64,000 nucleotides of DNA from Corynebacterium glaucum (GTDB lineage: Bacteria; Actinomycetota; Actinomycetes; Mycobacteriales; Mycobacteriaceae): contig NZ_CP047358.1 of assembly GCF_030408855.1 (NCBI RefSeq), forward strand, positions 868,001 through 932,000. The letters are read 5' to 3'. Each line of letters starts with the position of its first letter. Within the stretch, counting starts at the first letter, position 1. The notes under the pieces were generated by a model. That model was not told the DNA's origin. It saw nothing but the letters and a program-made list of their open reading frames with translations, and ran no database searches. Positions 1 to 9,460 of the stretch are shown here, piece by piece. The translations under genes and the position numbers were made by a program.

Positions 1-32
1 TCCCCAGCTCTGAGTGTGGGCAGTGCTGGGGA
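1..32. terminator. Possible hairpin at window edge
   Basis: An 8-bp perfect inverted repeat, TCCCCAGC and GCTGGGGA, is separated by 16 nt just beyond the stop codon of the AbgT gene. It could terminate the AbgT transcript or an off-window gene, but the loop is long and no T-run follows, so the assignment is weak. Confidence 0.3.
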
Positions 33-64
33 TAGATCTTAGCTAAGGACCGTTGGCGCTCCGC

Positions 65-1774
65 TTATCCCAGGAAGATCGAGGAGCCAGGGCCGAGCTG
101 GAGGTCGAACGTGTACCAAATGAACAGCAAGATGGCCCACGCAGTCCAGAACGGGATGACGAAAACCACCAGGCGGGACATCAGCGTGCCCAGACCGGCC
201 TTGGGCTCGTAGCGGCGAAGCAACGTCAGGATCACGATGATGTAGGGGTTGAGCGGGGTAATGATCTGGGTAGCCGAGTCGCCGACGCGGAATGCTGCCT
301 GGGTGAAGCTGGGCTCGAAACCGATGAGCGCGAACATGGGCACGAACACCGCGGCCATGAGCGTCCACATGGCGGAGCCGGAAATGACGAGCAGGTTCAG
401 CAGCGACGCCAGGATGATGAATGCCAGGATTGCGCCGAATCCGGTGACTCCGGTCGATTCGAGGAACTCGGCGCCCTTGACGGCGGAGAACGTGCCAATT
501 CCGGACCAGTTGAACAGGGCGATGAAGTTGCCCAGGATGAACGCGAGCACTAGGAACCCGAGTAGGTCGCCCATCGCAGACGTCATCATGTCGACGACGT
601 CTTTCACGCCCTTGATCGAGCCGACGACGGCTCCGTAGACCACGCCCATTGTGAGGAAGTACGTGAAGACGATGAACACGATTGACTGCAGCAGCGGCGA
701 CTTGGGCAGGAAGCCGCCCTCTTCGTTGCGCCACGGTGAGTCCGGAAGCAGAACCGCGAAAAGAATAATCGCGGTGACCACCACCATTGCGATGCCGGTA
801 AAGACGAGGCCGCGGATTTCTTCGTTGGTCAGCTGCGCAGAGATCGGATTTCCGTCCGCGTCGGTGTCCATGTCGTTTCCGTCGGCTATCTCCTGCGGGA
901 CGTCGAGCTTGTGCATGCGCGGCTCGAGCACCTTGTCCGTGATAAAGCCCGCGATTATGCCCAGCACGAGGGACGCGGCGATGTTGAAGTAGTAGTTCGA
1001 GACCGGGTTGACTTCCGTCGCGTCGAGGTTGGGCAGCGTCTGCATCACCGCGTTGGTGATGCCTGCGAACAAGGCGTCGAGGGAGGTGGGCACAAGCGCG
1101 GTTGAGTAACCCGCACCCACCGCCGCGAAACCGCCAAGCAGACCTGCGACAGGGTGGCGGCCGGCAGCTTTGAACACCATCGCGGCGAGCGGAGGAATCA
1201 CGACGAAGGCAGCGTCCGCCATAACCGACGCGGTGACGCCGATGATGCCCACCGCGTACGGCAAGACAGCGCGGTTTGCGGATCCGAAAAGCTTGCGGAT
1301 GAGTGCCGAGAGCATCCCGGAACGCTCAGCCACGCCGACGCCCAACATAATTGTCAGCACCGTGACCAGCGGTGGGAAGCCGAGATAGTTCGGGCCAAGG
1401 TTCGTAGTGAACCAGGTCAGGCCCTCACCAGTGAAAAAGCCCTTGATTTTCACCGTCTCTTCTTCGCCCGGGATCTGCACTTCCGCGCCCATAGACGCCA
1501 GCACCGTCGAAATAACGGCGGTGATCAGGAAGAGGATGAGGAAAAGTGTGAACGGCTCGGGCAGCTTGTTGCCCACGTACTCGATTGCGCCGAGTACTCG
1601 ATCCATGGCCGTCTTGTTCGCTGGGGAAGATGAAGACGAACTGGACGCGGAGTTGTCCGACCGCTCTGTGGTGTCAGCTGCTGTGGCATCCGAGGCCTTA
1701 GCTTCAGCCGACGTCTTCTTGGACCCGGGTGGAGCATCGGACCCGAATCCTGGTGTGCTCTTCTTCGAACTCAT
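65..1774 (-). CDS. AbgT-family transporter
   Basis: A 569-residue membrane protein of the AbgT family, whose members carry p-aminobenzoyl-glutamate or export sulfonamides. The first 50 or so residues are a Ser/Ala/Asp-rich cytoplasmic tail of low complexity. About a dozen hydrophobic segments follow, with the family-typical hairpin regions around 'FTGEGLTWFTTNLGPNYLGF' and 'GDSATQIITPLNPY'. It is transcribed divergently from an M20 amidohydrolase across a 126-bp gap. That pairing matches the abgT/abgB arrangement in which the transporter supplies a peptide-like folate breakdown product to the hydrolase. The substrate is inferred from family and neighbour, and a drug-efflux role is the alternative. 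Confidence 0.9.
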   Translation of the reverse strand: MSSKKSTPGFGSDAPPGSKKTSAEAKASDATAADTTERSDNSASSSSSSSPANKTAMDRVLGAIEYVGNKLPEPFTLFLILFLITAVISTVLASMGAEVQIPGEEETVKIKGFFTGEGLTWFTTNLGPNYLGFPPLVTVLTIMLGVGVAERSGMLSALIRKLFGSANRAVLPYAVGIIGVTASVMADAAFVVIPPLAAMVFKAAGRHPVAGLLGGFAAVGAGYSTALVPTSLDALFAGITNAVMQTLPNLDATEVNPVSNYYFNIAASLVLGIIAGFITDKVLEPRMHKLDVPQEIADGNDMDTDADGNPISAQLTNEEIRGLVFTGIAMVVVTAIILFAVLLPDSPWRNEEGGFLPKSPLLQSIVFIVFTYFLTMGVVYGAVVGSIKGVKDVVDMMTSAMGDLLGFLVLAFILGNFIALFNWSGIGTFSAVKGAEFLESTGVTGFGAILAFIILASLLNLLVISGSAMWTLMAAVFVPMFALIGFEPSFTQAAFRVGDSATQIITPLNPYIIVILTLLRRYEPKAGLGTLMSRLVVFVIPFWTAWAILLFIWYTFDLQLGPGSSIFLG

Positions 1775-1839
1775 GCCTCATTGTTCTACCAGTCACACTC
1801 TCCGGACCGCTCGATTTTGCTAACCTCTGGGAGAAATAT

Positions 1840-1853
1840 TCGATGGAAATCGA
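1840..1853. promoter_or_regulatory. Inverted repeat in abgT/M20 divergent promoter region
   Basis: TCGAT-GGAA-ATCGA is a perfect 5-bp dyad lying between the divergent transporter and amidohydrolase starts. It sits where a shared operator would be expected. No regulator gene is adjacent, so its function is only inferred. Confidence 0.3.
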
Positions 1854-1900
1854 TTTTTCCCCTCGATACCGCCTAAATCCGAGTAACTGAGCTTCACACT

Positions 1901-3262
1901 ATGAACCCACGCCGCCACGCTCCCGATCAACCCACCACGCCTTCCGGTGCATTCTTGGACCAGATGGATGCCATTGTGCAGCATCGTCTGGAAACCGCAG
2001 ATGCCACCTTCGAAGTTGAATCCGGTTACCCCAACCGCGAGACTGTGTGGGGTGAAGTCGAGGCGCGGGTTGAGAATGCGCGCGAAGATCTGAAATTCAT
2101 CGTGCGGGATCTGCATGCCCACCCAGAAGAAGCGTTCCAAGAGCATCACGCGCAGGCGGTGATCGCGGACAATCTTGAACGCCACGGTTTCGATGTGCAG
2201 CGGGGCGCGCACGAAGTGGAGACCGCGCTTCGAGCTGAATGGCAAAGTGAAGACTTTGATCCAGCCACTCACCCGACGGTGGCAGTGCTTGCTGAGTACG
2301 ACGCTCTACCCGGAATCGGCCACGCATGTGGCCACAACGTGATCGCAGCAGCGGGCGTCGGGGCCTTCCTCGGAGCAGTTGGCAGCGGTTCAGGACGCAT
2401 CGTGTTCCTGGGAACTCCGGCAGAGGAGGGGCACTCCGGCAAGGAGTACATGATCCGTGGCGGGATGTTGGACGGCATCGACTGTGCGGTGATGATCCAC
2501 CCATTTTCCTACGACCTCGTGTCGCATGTCTGGGTTGGTCGCCGAACACTCACGGCCACATTCACCGGTGTCGCCGCTCACGCATCGATGCAGCCATATA
2601 TGGGACGCAACGCGCTGGACGCCGCGACTCTGGCGTACCAAGGATTCGGGTTGCTGCGGCAGCAGATGCCGCCCTCCGACCGCCTGCATGCCATCATTTC
2701 CGACGGAGGCGCGCGAGCCTCAATCATTCCGGAATCTACAACGCTTCAGATCTACGTTCGTTCGCTCTATACCGAAACGCTGATGGATCTGAGCAAGCGC
2801 GTTAACGACATCTTGTCCGGCGCGGCGCTGATGACGGGCACGGCGGTGGAAGTGGAGTGGGACAATCACCCGATGTCGCTTCCTGTTCGCAACAATGATG
2901 TACTTGCCGCTCGTTGGGGTGCGACCCAGATTCGCCGCGGCCGTGGGGTGCTGCCAGGTGGCATTCTTCCCGATTCGCAGGCCGCGTCGACCGACTTCGG
3001 CAACGTTTCCTACCTCGTTCCCGGCATTCATCCAATGGTCAAGATTGCGGAGGAGGGGACGGCTCTGCACACATCAGACTTCGCTGAGGCGGCAATCTCG
3101 AATGCCGCGTTGGATGGGGCGGTCGACGCAGCTGTGGGTCTCGCACAGGTTGTCGCTGACGTGCTAAATGATCCAGCGCTGCTGGAGGAAGCTCGGCGTG
3201 AGTTCGAGGCGGATGGTGGCCCCGTTTCTGCTGCCGAGCTAGTGGAGCGAGCAAGCGAATAG
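1901..3262 (+). CDS. M20-family amidohydrolase (AbgB/carboxypeptidase-like)
   Basis: A 453-residue M20 metallopeptidase of the aminoacylase/AbgB type. Metal-binding signatures are visible: 'AEYDALPGIGHACGHN' near residue 130, the acidic pair in 'GTPAEEG' near 170, and the late His in 'ALHTSDF' near 390. The dimerisation or lid domain lies in between. It probably hydrolyses an amide such as p-aminobenzoyl-glutamate imported by the divergent AbgT transporter. The start is the ATG at the 5' edge; no strong Shine-Dalgarno sequence precedes it. The substrate is inferred from context only. Confidence 0.88.
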   Translation: MNPRRHAPDQPTTPSGAFLDQMDAIVQHRLETADATFEVESGYPNRETVWGEVEARVENAREDLKFIVRDLHAHPEEAFQEHHAQAVIADNLERHGFDVQRGAHEVETALRAEWQSEDFDPATHPTVAVLAEYDALPGIGHACGHNVIAAAGVGAFLGAVGSGSGRIVFLGTPAEEGHSGKEYMIRGGMLDGIDCAVMIHPFSYDLVSHVWVGRRTLTATFTGVAAHASMQPYMGRNALDAATLAYQGFGLLRQQMPPSDRLHAIISDGGARASIIPESTTLQIYVRSLYTETLMDLSKRVNDILSGAALMTGTAVEVEWDNHPMSLPVRNNDVLAARWGATQIRRGRGVLPGGILPDSQAASTDFGNVSYLVPGIHPMVKIAEEGTALHTSDFAEAAISNAALDGAVDAAVGLAQVVADVLNDPALLEEARREFEADGGPVSAAELVERASE

Positions 3263-3282
3263 ACAAACTACGGAAAACAAGC

Positions 3283-3310
3283 AGCCCCGGGATCCGAAAA
3301 CCCCGGGGCT
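3283..3310. terminator. Rho-independent terminator between M20 gene and fumC
   Basis: AGCCCCGGG pairs perfectly with CCCGGGGCT across a 10-nt A-rich loop. It lies between two convergent genes and can act on both strands. The lack of a long T-run suggests a typical actinobacterial I-shaped terminator. Confidence 0.8.
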
Positions 3311-3351
3311 GTACTGCGTTTCGGCAAGTCGTCTCGCCAAACCCTTTAACG

Positions 3352-4752
3352 CTAGTTGCGGTCGGTGTTGGCCATGTCGAGCACGTTGAGGCGCTTGTCC
3401 AGCTCTTCCTCGGTGAGCTTCTCGCCGTCGACAAAGCCGAGGTCGATTGTGGCCTGGCGAATGGTGATGCCCTCCTTGACAGCGTGCTTCGCAATCTTGG
3501 CCGCGTTCTCGTAGCCGATCGCGGAGTTGAGCGGGGTCACGATCGACGGGGAGGACTCAGCGAGGGTGCGCATGCGCTCCTCGTTCGGTTCGATGCCGTC
3601 GACCAGGCGGGTCGCGAACTGGCGGGAGGTGTTGGCCAGCAGGCGCGCGGACTCGAGCACGTTGCGGGCCATGACCGGGATGAACACGTTGAGCTCGAAC
3701 TGGCCCTGGGTGCCAGCGAAGGCGACCGCGGCGTCGTTGCCGATGACCTGGGCGGAAACCTGGGTCGCGGTTTCGCAAAGTACCGGGTTGACCTTGCCCG
3801 GCATGATCGAGGAGCCCGGCTGCAGGTCCGGCAGGTGGATCTCACCGATCCCGGCAAGCGGGCCGGAACCCATCAGGCGGATGTCGTTTGCGATCTTGTA
3901 CAGGGACACAGCCACGGTGCGCATGGCACCGGAGAACTCGACGAGGCCGTCGCGGTTGGCCTGTGCTTCGAAGTGGTTCTTGGCCTCGGAGAGCTGGTCG
4001 ACGCCGGTGAGCTTCTTCAGTTCCTCGGTAACCTTCCCGCCGAACTCGGCCGGGGTGTTGATACCGGTGCCCACTGCGGTGCCACCGATGGCCAGCTCGC
4101 CGAGGTGCACGAGGGTGTTCTCAACGCGTTCGATGCCCAGCTCGATCTGGCGGGCGTAGCCGGAGAACTCCTGGCCCAGGGTGACCGGGGTGGCGTCCAT
4201 GAGGTGGGTGCGGCCGGACTTGACCACGTCGTGCCATTCCTTGGCCTTCTTGTCCAGAGACTCGTGCAGCACCTTCAGCGCCGGGATGAGGTCCTCGACG
4301 GCGGCCTCGGTGGCGGCGACGTGGGTGGCGGTGGGGAAGGTGTCGTTGGAGGACTGGCCCATGTTCACGTGGTCGTTCGGGTGGACCTCGACACCGTTCG
4401 CCTTCGCAATGGATGCAATGACCTCGTTGGTGTTCATGTTCGAGGAGGTACCGGAACCGGTCTGGAACACGTCGATCGGGAACTGGTCGTCGTGCTGGCC
4501 ATCGGCGATCTCCTTGGCGGCGGCGATAATCGCGTCAGCCTTCTCCGCGTCAAGGTTGCCCAGGTCCTTGTTCACCTGTGCACACGCCGCCTTGAGCAGA
4601 CCGAGCGCGCGGATCTGCTGAGCCTCGAGACCGCGACCCGAGATGGGGAAGTTCTCCACCGCGCGCTGGGTCTGCGCGCGCCACAGGGCGTCAACGGGGA
4701 CCTTGACCTCGCCCATGGTGTCGTGCTCAATGCGGTATTCCTGATCAGCCAT
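3352..4752 (-). CDS. fumC: Class II fumarate hydratase
   Basis: A 466-residue cytosolic TCA-cycle enzyme that interconverts fumarate and L-malate. The superfamily signature '[11 protein letters not shown]' is present near residue 315, together with 'GSGTSSNMN' near 100 and '[17 protein letters not shown]' near 180. The length is normal for class II iron-independent fumarases. The start is the ATG preceded by AAAGGA at 7 nt; an upstream in-frame ATG would add only five residues and lacks a ribosome site. It stands alone, convergent with the M20 gene and divergent from the CPBP gene. Confidence 0.97.
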   Translation of the reverse strand: MADQEYRIEHDTMGEVKVPVDALWRAQTQRAVENFPISGRGLEAQQIRALGLLKAACAQVNKDLGNLDAEKADAIIAAAKEIADGQHDDQFPIDVFQTGSGTSSNMNTNEVIASIAKANGVEVHPNDHVNMGQSSNDTFPTATHVAATEAAVEDLIPALKVLHESLDKKAKEWHDVVKSGRTHLMDATPVTLGQEFSGYARQIELGIERVENTLVHLGELAIGGTAVGTGINTPAEFGGKVTEELKKLTGVDQLSEAKNHFEAQANRDGLVEFSGAMRTVAVSLYKIANDIRLMGSGPLAGIGEIHLPDLQPGSSIMPGKVNPVLCETATQVSAQVIGNDAAVAFAGTQGQFELNVFIPVMARNVLESARLLANTSRQFATRLVDGIEPNEERMRTLAESSPSIVTPLNSAIGYENAAKIAKHAVKEGITIRQATIDLGFVDGEKLTEEELDKRLNVLDMANTDRN

Positions 4753-4855
4753 GATTGTCCTTTGCAACTATCGCGTACACGTCGCATAGAGTGCAGTCTG
4801 CGCGTGCCTTTCCACTGCACGATTATGCCCGAATCGACCACGCTGAGGAGACGTT

Positions 4856-5598
4856 ATGCCCGAACGTAACACCAACAAGACCCCCACTTTGAGGGGCGCT
4901 GTGACGGCGGGCGCGAACGTACAGCCGCGATTTCAGTTGATCGATCTCGCCGTCGCCCTTGGTGTGATGATCGGCCTTTTCGGTATCAGGTGGGTGGGGG
5001 GGGGGGAAGACTGATCAGTGGCTTGGGCCTCGACGGCGAGGCGCTGCAAGCCACGGAGACCGCGATTCTTTTCGCGATGCATCTCGGAGCAATTGCGCTA
5101 CTGGTTTGGTACCTGCGAAAGCGGGGGCTGGGAGCCGGATTACGGCCGCTGGGCAGAGACGCCTGGCACATTCTGTGGGAGCTACCGCTCATCTTCATCG
5201 CGGTGCCTTTGCTGACGCAGGTAGTCTCGCACGTAGCTGGCTTGGAACCCATCGAGAATGGGGGATTGGGTTCTAACGTGGGGATGGAGCCTGCATCCCT
5301 GCTCAAGGTATTCGTGGTAGGCGCAGTGCTCGCACCACTTTTGAAGGAACTCATCTTCCGCCACATGGTGATGGGCTACTTCGACACGATCATGCCCGCA
5401 TTTGGGAGCGTGTTGCTCTCGTCGGCGATCTTTGCCGTCCTGCATTTGGAGCCTGTCCAAGTACTCCACGCGTTTTTCGGCGGCATCGCGTTCGCGCTGG
5501 TGGCGCGCCGACACCGTTCCTTGTGGGCCAGCATCATCGCCCACGTGTGCAACAATCTGCTAGTCGGACTGATTGTCCTTGCAGGACTGAGCGCGTAA
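4856..5598 (+). pseudogene. CPBP intramembrane protease split by an 11-G tract (phase-variable or broken)
   Basis: Reading begins at an ATG with a good upstream GAGGAG and encodes an N-terminal segment with one membrane helix (Val-Ala-Leu-Gly-Val-Met-Ile-Gly-Leu-Phe). It then runs into eleven consecutive G residues and stops at a TGA just after them. The rest continues in the -1 frame: about 200 residues with several membrane helices and a CPBP glutamic-protease core ('LLKELIFRHMVMGYF', 'AVLHLEP', 'HVCNNLLVG'). A tract of 9 or 12 Gs would join the two halves into one protein of about 247 residues. The gene is therefore a slipped-strand switch in the off state, a true pseudogene, or carries a sequencing error. 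CPBP proteins cleave or process membrane substrates; the target here is unknown. Confidence 0.75.
4996..5006 (+). repeat. Homopolymeric G tract (11 G) inside the CPBP gene
   Basis: Eleven G residues in a row, directly preceded by GGGT, lie within the coding sequence at the point where the reading frame changes. Such tracts slip readily during replication, and this one decides whether the CPBP protease is made. Confidence 0.95.
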
Positions 5599-5634
5599 AA
5601 CCCCCGGCCGAAACCGAGGGCAAACATTCCGCAG

Positions 5635-6648
5635 CTAGTTGCTCGGCTCGGAATAGTCCACCACGGAGTACTCCTGCAGCTTCGCCAGCTTGTGAATGGA
5701 CTCGACGTAGCGCACGGTGCCGGACTTCGAACGCATCACCAGCGAGCGGGTGGTCGCACCGTTCTTGCGGTAAGACACGCCGCGCAGCATGTCACCATTG
5801 GTCACGCCGGTGGCTGCGAAGTAGCAGTTGTCAGACGTCACCAAGTCGTCGAGCATCAGCACGCGGTCCAGGTCGTGGCCGGCAGCAAGCACCTTCTCGC
5901 GCTCTTCGTCGCTCTGCGGCGCCAGCTGGCCTTGGATCTCGCCGCCGAGGCACTTCATCGCACACGCCACCACAACACCCTCCGGGGTACCGCCGACGCC
6001 CATCGCGATATCAATGGAGTTGGTGTCCTGGGCTGCAGCGATCGCACCGGCCACGTCGCCGTCCATAATGAAGCGAACCTTTGCGCCGGCCGCACGAATG
6101 TCGTCGACAAGCTGTTTGTGCCGCGGGCGATCGAGCACGACAACCGTGACATCAGCCGGCTTGATGCCCTTCGCATTCGCTACGGCCTTGATGTTCTCCG
6201 CCACCGGTGCGGTGATGTCGATCGTGCCCTTGGCCTCGGCGCCTACAGCGATCTTGTTCATGTAGAACGCGTCCGTTGGTACGAACATGGAGCCGCGGTC
6301 TGCAGCGGCGATTACAGAGATCGCGTTTGGCCGGCCCTCGGCCATGAGGCGGGTGCCATCAACCGGGTCAACTGCGAGGTCCACCTGCGCACCCTGGCCG
6401 TTACCCACCTGCTCGCCGTTGAACAGCATGGGCGCCTCGTCCTTTTCGCCCTCACCGATCACGATGACGCCGTCCATGTTCACGGAGTTGATCATCTTGC
6501 GCATCGCGTCCACCGCGGCGCCGTCGCCCTCATTCTTCTTTCCGCGACCAACCCAGCGGCCAGAGGCAAGCGCTGCCGCCTCCGTCACGCGGACGAGCTC
6601 CATCGCAAGGTTGCGGTCCGGGAAGTATTCGGTCTGCGGATCAGTCAT
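5635..6648 (-). CDS. glpX: Class II fructose-1,6-bisphosphatase
   Basis: A 337-residue GlpX-type fructose-1,6-bisphosphatase, the gluconeogenic enzyme releasing fructose 6-phosphate and phosphate. Family blocks are visible: '[11 protein letters not shown]', '[16 protein letters not shown]' (acidic metal ligands), '[10 protein letters not shown]' and 'RYVESIHKL'. The chosen ATG has AGGAGG nine nt upstream; an upstream ATG would add ten residues without a ribosome site. In actinobacteria this gene commonly lies near DUF4245, xseBA and ispH, as it does here apart from an inserted mycolyltransferase. Confidence 0.96.
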   Translation of the reverse strand: MTDPQTEYFPDRNLAMELVRVTEAAALASGRWVGRGKKNEGDGAAVDAMRKMINSVNMDGVIVIGEGEKDEAPMLFNGEQVGNGQGAQVDLAVDPVDGTRLMAEGRPNAISVIAAADRGSMFVPTDAFYMNKIAVGAEAKGTIDITAPVAENIKAVANAKGIKPADVTVVVLDRPRHKQLVDDIRAAGAKVRFIMDGDVAGAIAAAQDTNSIDIAMGVGGTPEGVVVACAMKCLGGEIQGQLAPQSDEEREKVLAAGHDLDRVLMLDDLVTSDNCYFAATGVTNGDMLRGVSYRKNGATTRSLVMRSKSGTVRYVESIHKLAKLQEYSVVDYSEPSN

Positions 6649-6899
6649 TGAACAGGGCCTCCTGAAGGCGGGTTGCAAGTTTCGTCGTCACTTTGGGCAG
6701 GCGCGACTAGCGCGCGCCACAGTACACCCCTCATTCTGGCATTTTCTCTGGCACCAAAGCGGTGGTTTCACACCTTAAAAGGGGAGGGGAAAGCAAGAGG
6801 CGCCGCCAGCCCACCCCACAGTTGGGGCTTTTGCTTGACGACGCCTACGTCGACCCCGAAAGGCCGAACAGGTGAGTATCACGCAGAGTTAGAGCAGAG

Positions 6900-8327
6900 T
6901 TAGAACAGCGCAGGACGGATGTGCGCCCACGCGTCCTCGAGCTCCACACGGAAGATCTCCCAGTTGTGGGTGCCGCGGTCGCGGTAGACCACCTTCTGGT
7001 GGCGCATGCCGGCCCTCTTCATAGCCTTGTCGAGCTTTTGGGTGCTCTCGTATGCCAGCACCTCCATGGCCGAACCCATGGCCAGGCCGCGGGTGGTGGC
7101 GTCGGAGTAGTGCTGGTTCAGGTAGATGCCGCCGGTGGCAGCGACGAGGTAGACCGCCTGGTTGCGCAGACCGCTCGGGTTGAGGGTGATGTCGTGGCGG
7201 CGCCACTCGGTGCTGCCGTACGGGCCCCACATGTTCTGCACGTTGGCGCCGCGGGAGCCCGGAACGAACTGCATGGCCTGTCGGCCGTTGGTGTCCATGG
7301 TGGAGTAGTAGCCGGAAAGGCCGATGACCGCGTCGAACTTGTCGGGGTGGCGGTTGGCGATGTTCATCGCACCGGTTGCGCCCATGGACAGACCCGCGAT
7401 GGCGCGCTTGCCGTTGGAGTTGATGTCCGGCTGCGCATCAAGCAGCGGCAGGAACTCCTGGGTGATGAAGGTTTCCCACTTCTGGCGGCCCAGAACCGGA
7501 TCGTCGTTGATCCAGTCGGTGTACCAAGTGGCTTCCGCATCGAGCGGGAAGACGACAGTGACGTTCTCATCGCCGAGCACGCGGTCGAAGTCGGTGCCGC
7601 TCCACTCCCGGAGCCAGCCGGAGTAGGTCGGTGCCGGCAGGCCGTCGAGCATGACCAGCGTCGGAGCCGGCTCACCGGTCGGCTGCGGCAAGCGCACGTC
7701 GACAGTGATGTTGCGGCCCATCGACGGCGATGCGACGGTCCAGCGCTCCAGGCGACGCTCTTCTGCGCGCGGGTAAATCGACGCGGTCTCACGGGAGACG
7801 AGCGAGACGGAGGTAATGGAGGTGTCGATCGGGTACGGGAAATTCTCCGGCGGCTGTTGGAAGTCCTTCAGAAGCTGGGTGCTCCGGCTCCCGAACACGC
7901 CGCCGAGCACGCGCAGCAGGCCCAGCGATATGAACGGTAGTTGGCTGAACTCGTAAAGCAGCGTACGGCCAATGTCGGTGGGCTGAGAGTTCTGGGCGCT
8001 GGATCGGCTGGCGCGGGAGCCGGAAGTTTGCGTCTCGGTGGTACCGGCCCCCGACTGGTTCGAGGCGGTTGGTTTCGTGGCGGGGCTCGCGGCGGAGGGC
8101 TGCGCAGCTGCGGGTTGGTCGGGAGCGGCGTCCACGGGAGCAGCGTCGGCTGCTTCAGGTTGGACAGGGGCACCCTCTTCTACGTCCAGCTGTGCAGGCT
8201 GGGCGGGAGAGGCATCGACGAGTGGGCTGGCGGCTTCTTGGGCACTTACGGATGGGACAGTGACAAGCGACAGCGAGAGTGTGGCGGCCGTGGCAAGCGC
8301 GACGAGCCGGCGACGAGAATTCTGCAT
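6900..8327 (-). CDS. Secreted mycolyltransferase (antigen 85/Cmt family)
   Basis: A 475-residue exported alpha/beta-hydrolase of the corynebacterial mycolyltransferase family, which moves mycolic acids onto trehalose and arabinogalactan in the outer envelope. Residues 1-29 form a signal peptide ending Ser-Val-Ser-Ala. Residues 30-115 are an Ala/Pro/Ser/Thr-rich linker of low complexity, and the esterase domain follows. The nucleophile elbow 'GLSMG' puts Ser at 314, and a late 'RGTHNWE' supplies the catalytic His. There is no Shine-Dalgarno sequence; a -10-like TATAAC lies 8 nt before the ATG, which suggests a leaderless mRNA. It interrupts the usual glpX-DUF4245 adjacency. The specific Cmt number cannot be assigned. 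Confidence 0.9.
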   Translation of the reverse strand: MQNSRRRLVALATAATLSLSLVTVPSVSAQEAASPLVDASPAQPAQLDVEEGAPVQPEAADAAPVDAAPDQPAAAQPSAASPATKPTASNQSGAGTTETQTSGSRASRSSAQNSQPTDIGRTLLYEFSQLPFISLGLLRVLGGVFGSRSTQLLKDFQQPPENFPYPIDTSITSVSLVSRETASIYPRAEERRLERWTVASPSMGRNITVDVRLPQPTGEPAPTLVMLDGLPAPTYSGWLREWSGTDFDRVLGDENVTVVFPLDAEATWYTDWINDDPVLGRQKWETFITQEFLPLLDAQPDINSNGKRAIAGLSMGATGAMNIANRHPDKFDAVIGLSGYYSTMDTNGRQAMQFVPGSRGANVQNMWGPYGSTEWRRHDITLNPSGLRNQAVYLVAATGGIYLNQHYSDATTRGLAMGSAMEVLAYESTQKLDKAMKRAGMRHQKVVYRDRGTHNWEIFRVELEDAWAHIRPALF

Positions 8328-8335
8328 GCATGAAT

Positions 8336-8341
8336 GTTATA
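8336..8341 (-). promoter_or_regulatory. Candidate -10 box of the mycolyltransferase gene
   Basis: TATAAC on the minus strand ends 8 nt before the ATG, a spacing that would place the transcript start at or next to the start codon. No convincing -35 hexamer is visible. Confidence 0.45.
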
Positions 8342-8501
8342 ACGAACTGAAAACAAATGTGTAGTTACCTCAGTACATTTGATGCTCTGCGTGGATACTC
8401 GCTGTATAGGCGCTGTGTGGTCAGCTTGGTAGCGGGCGATCGACAGCGCGTTCAGTGGTGCGTCAGCAGGTGCAATTGACCACCGTGCGATACTGAAACG
8501 C

Positions 8502-9083
8502 GTGGCTCAGAACAGCAAACCGCGTGTGTTTCAAGACGGCCGCGACATGTTCTTCAATGTCGCGGTCGTAGTCGTGCTGATGCTGATTGGGGTGGGTGCG
8601 ACCGGGTTGTGTACCTATAACCCCGGACGCCCCGAGCAAGGGCCGGTGCAGGAAGTCGACGCCCGAACTTTCCTCGAGCTCGAAGCTCGGGCGGTGGACT
8701 TCCCGGTCCGCTACCCGGAGTTGCCTGAAGGGTGGGTGACCAATTCCGCTCGGCGCAGCATGGTTGATCAGGAACCGGCACCGGTGGTGGGATGGGTTAC
8801 GCCCGACGGCGGATTTCTCCAGTTGACCCAAACGGGTGCTGAGTTGGATGCAGCGATTGCTGCAGAAGACAGTCAGCCTCGACCAATTGAAAGCTCGGAA
8901 GTCGTCGAGGGTGTGACTGCTCGAGTGTTGCGCTCCGACGCCGCCGATGTGCGGCCGATCTGGGCCGTTGATGCCGGTGATGCTCGGTTGGTGTTGACCG
9001 GAGCGGGTACAGATGACGAGTTCCGTGCTCTGGTGGCCGCGACGCTGGCGGCCGACCCAATTGACGCCGACGCTAATCAGTAG
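8502..9083 (+). CDS. DUF4245 membrane-anchored protein
   Basis: A 193-residue conserved actinobacterial protein. It has a short cytoplasmic N-terminus, one membrane helix at about residues 18-38 (Val/Leu/Ile-rich) and a soluble extracytoplasmic DUF4245 domain carrying the family motif 'LPEGWVTNSARR'. The start is a GTG. It lies divergent from the mycolyltransferase and convergent with xseB. Its biochemical role is unknown; conservation next to glpX and xseBA is the main clue. Confidence 0.85.
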   Translation: MAQNSKPRVFQDGRDMFFNVAVVVVLMLIGVGATGLCTYNPGRPEQGPVQEVDARTFLELEARAVDFPVRYPELPEGWVTNSARRSMVDQEPAPVVGWVTPDGGFLQLTQTGAELDAAIAAEDSQPRPIESSEVVEGVTARVLRSDAADVRPIWAVDAGDARLVLTGAGTDDEFRALVAATLAADPIDADANQ

Positions 9084-9102
9084 CCAACGCGGCGAGGAAA
9101 AC

Positions 9103-9405
9103 CTATTCAGCGTCGGCAGAGTTGTCAGCGTTGTCAGGGTCGTCAGCGCTTGATGATGCTTCCTCACGCTCACCGACCACGGCCTCAACGCGCCGGGCAG
9201 CACCTTGGAGCAGGACCTCGCAGCGCTTTGCGAGCGCTTCGCCGCGCTCCCAATACTTCAGCGATTCGTCCAGGCTCATCTGTCCTAACTCGAGAATCTT
9301 CACTGTCTCGACTAGCTCGGCTCGCGCCTGCTCGTAGCTCAGCGATTCTGGATCTGGGAATGCGTTTGCTCCGGCCTGGCCCGCGCCGAATGTGTTCTCT
9401 GCCAT
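9103..9405 (-). CDS. xseB: Exodeoxyribonuclease VII small subunit
   Basis: A 100-residue small subunit of exonuclease VII, which degrades single-stranded DNA with XseA during mismatch repair and damage processing. The conserved helical core '[37 protein letters not shown]' occupies about residues 20-60. An acidic Ser/Asp-rich tail after residue 80 is non-conserved. It lies 55 bp downstream of xseA on the same strand, so the two are probably co-transcribed. Confidence 0.93.
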   Translation of the reverse strand: MAENTFGAGQAGANAFPDPESLSYEQARAELVETVKILELGQMSLDESLKYWERGEALAKRCEVLLQGAARRVEAVVGEREEASSSADDPDNADNSADAE

Positions 9406-9460
9406 TTCAAAGTCTCCTTGGTTTGTAACTTGGTTTTATAGAAACGCCGTTTTGCGCTGC

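Noticed and set aside
3484-4869. 461-codon frame opposite fumC
   Set aside because: Antisense shadow; fumC is complete and well supported.
6781-6840. Hairpin between glpX and the mycolyltransferase gene
   Set aside because: Several short alternative stems (AAGCAA/TTGCTT, CCCCA/TGGGG) can be drawn, but none is clearly better than chance and no T-run fits the gene directions.
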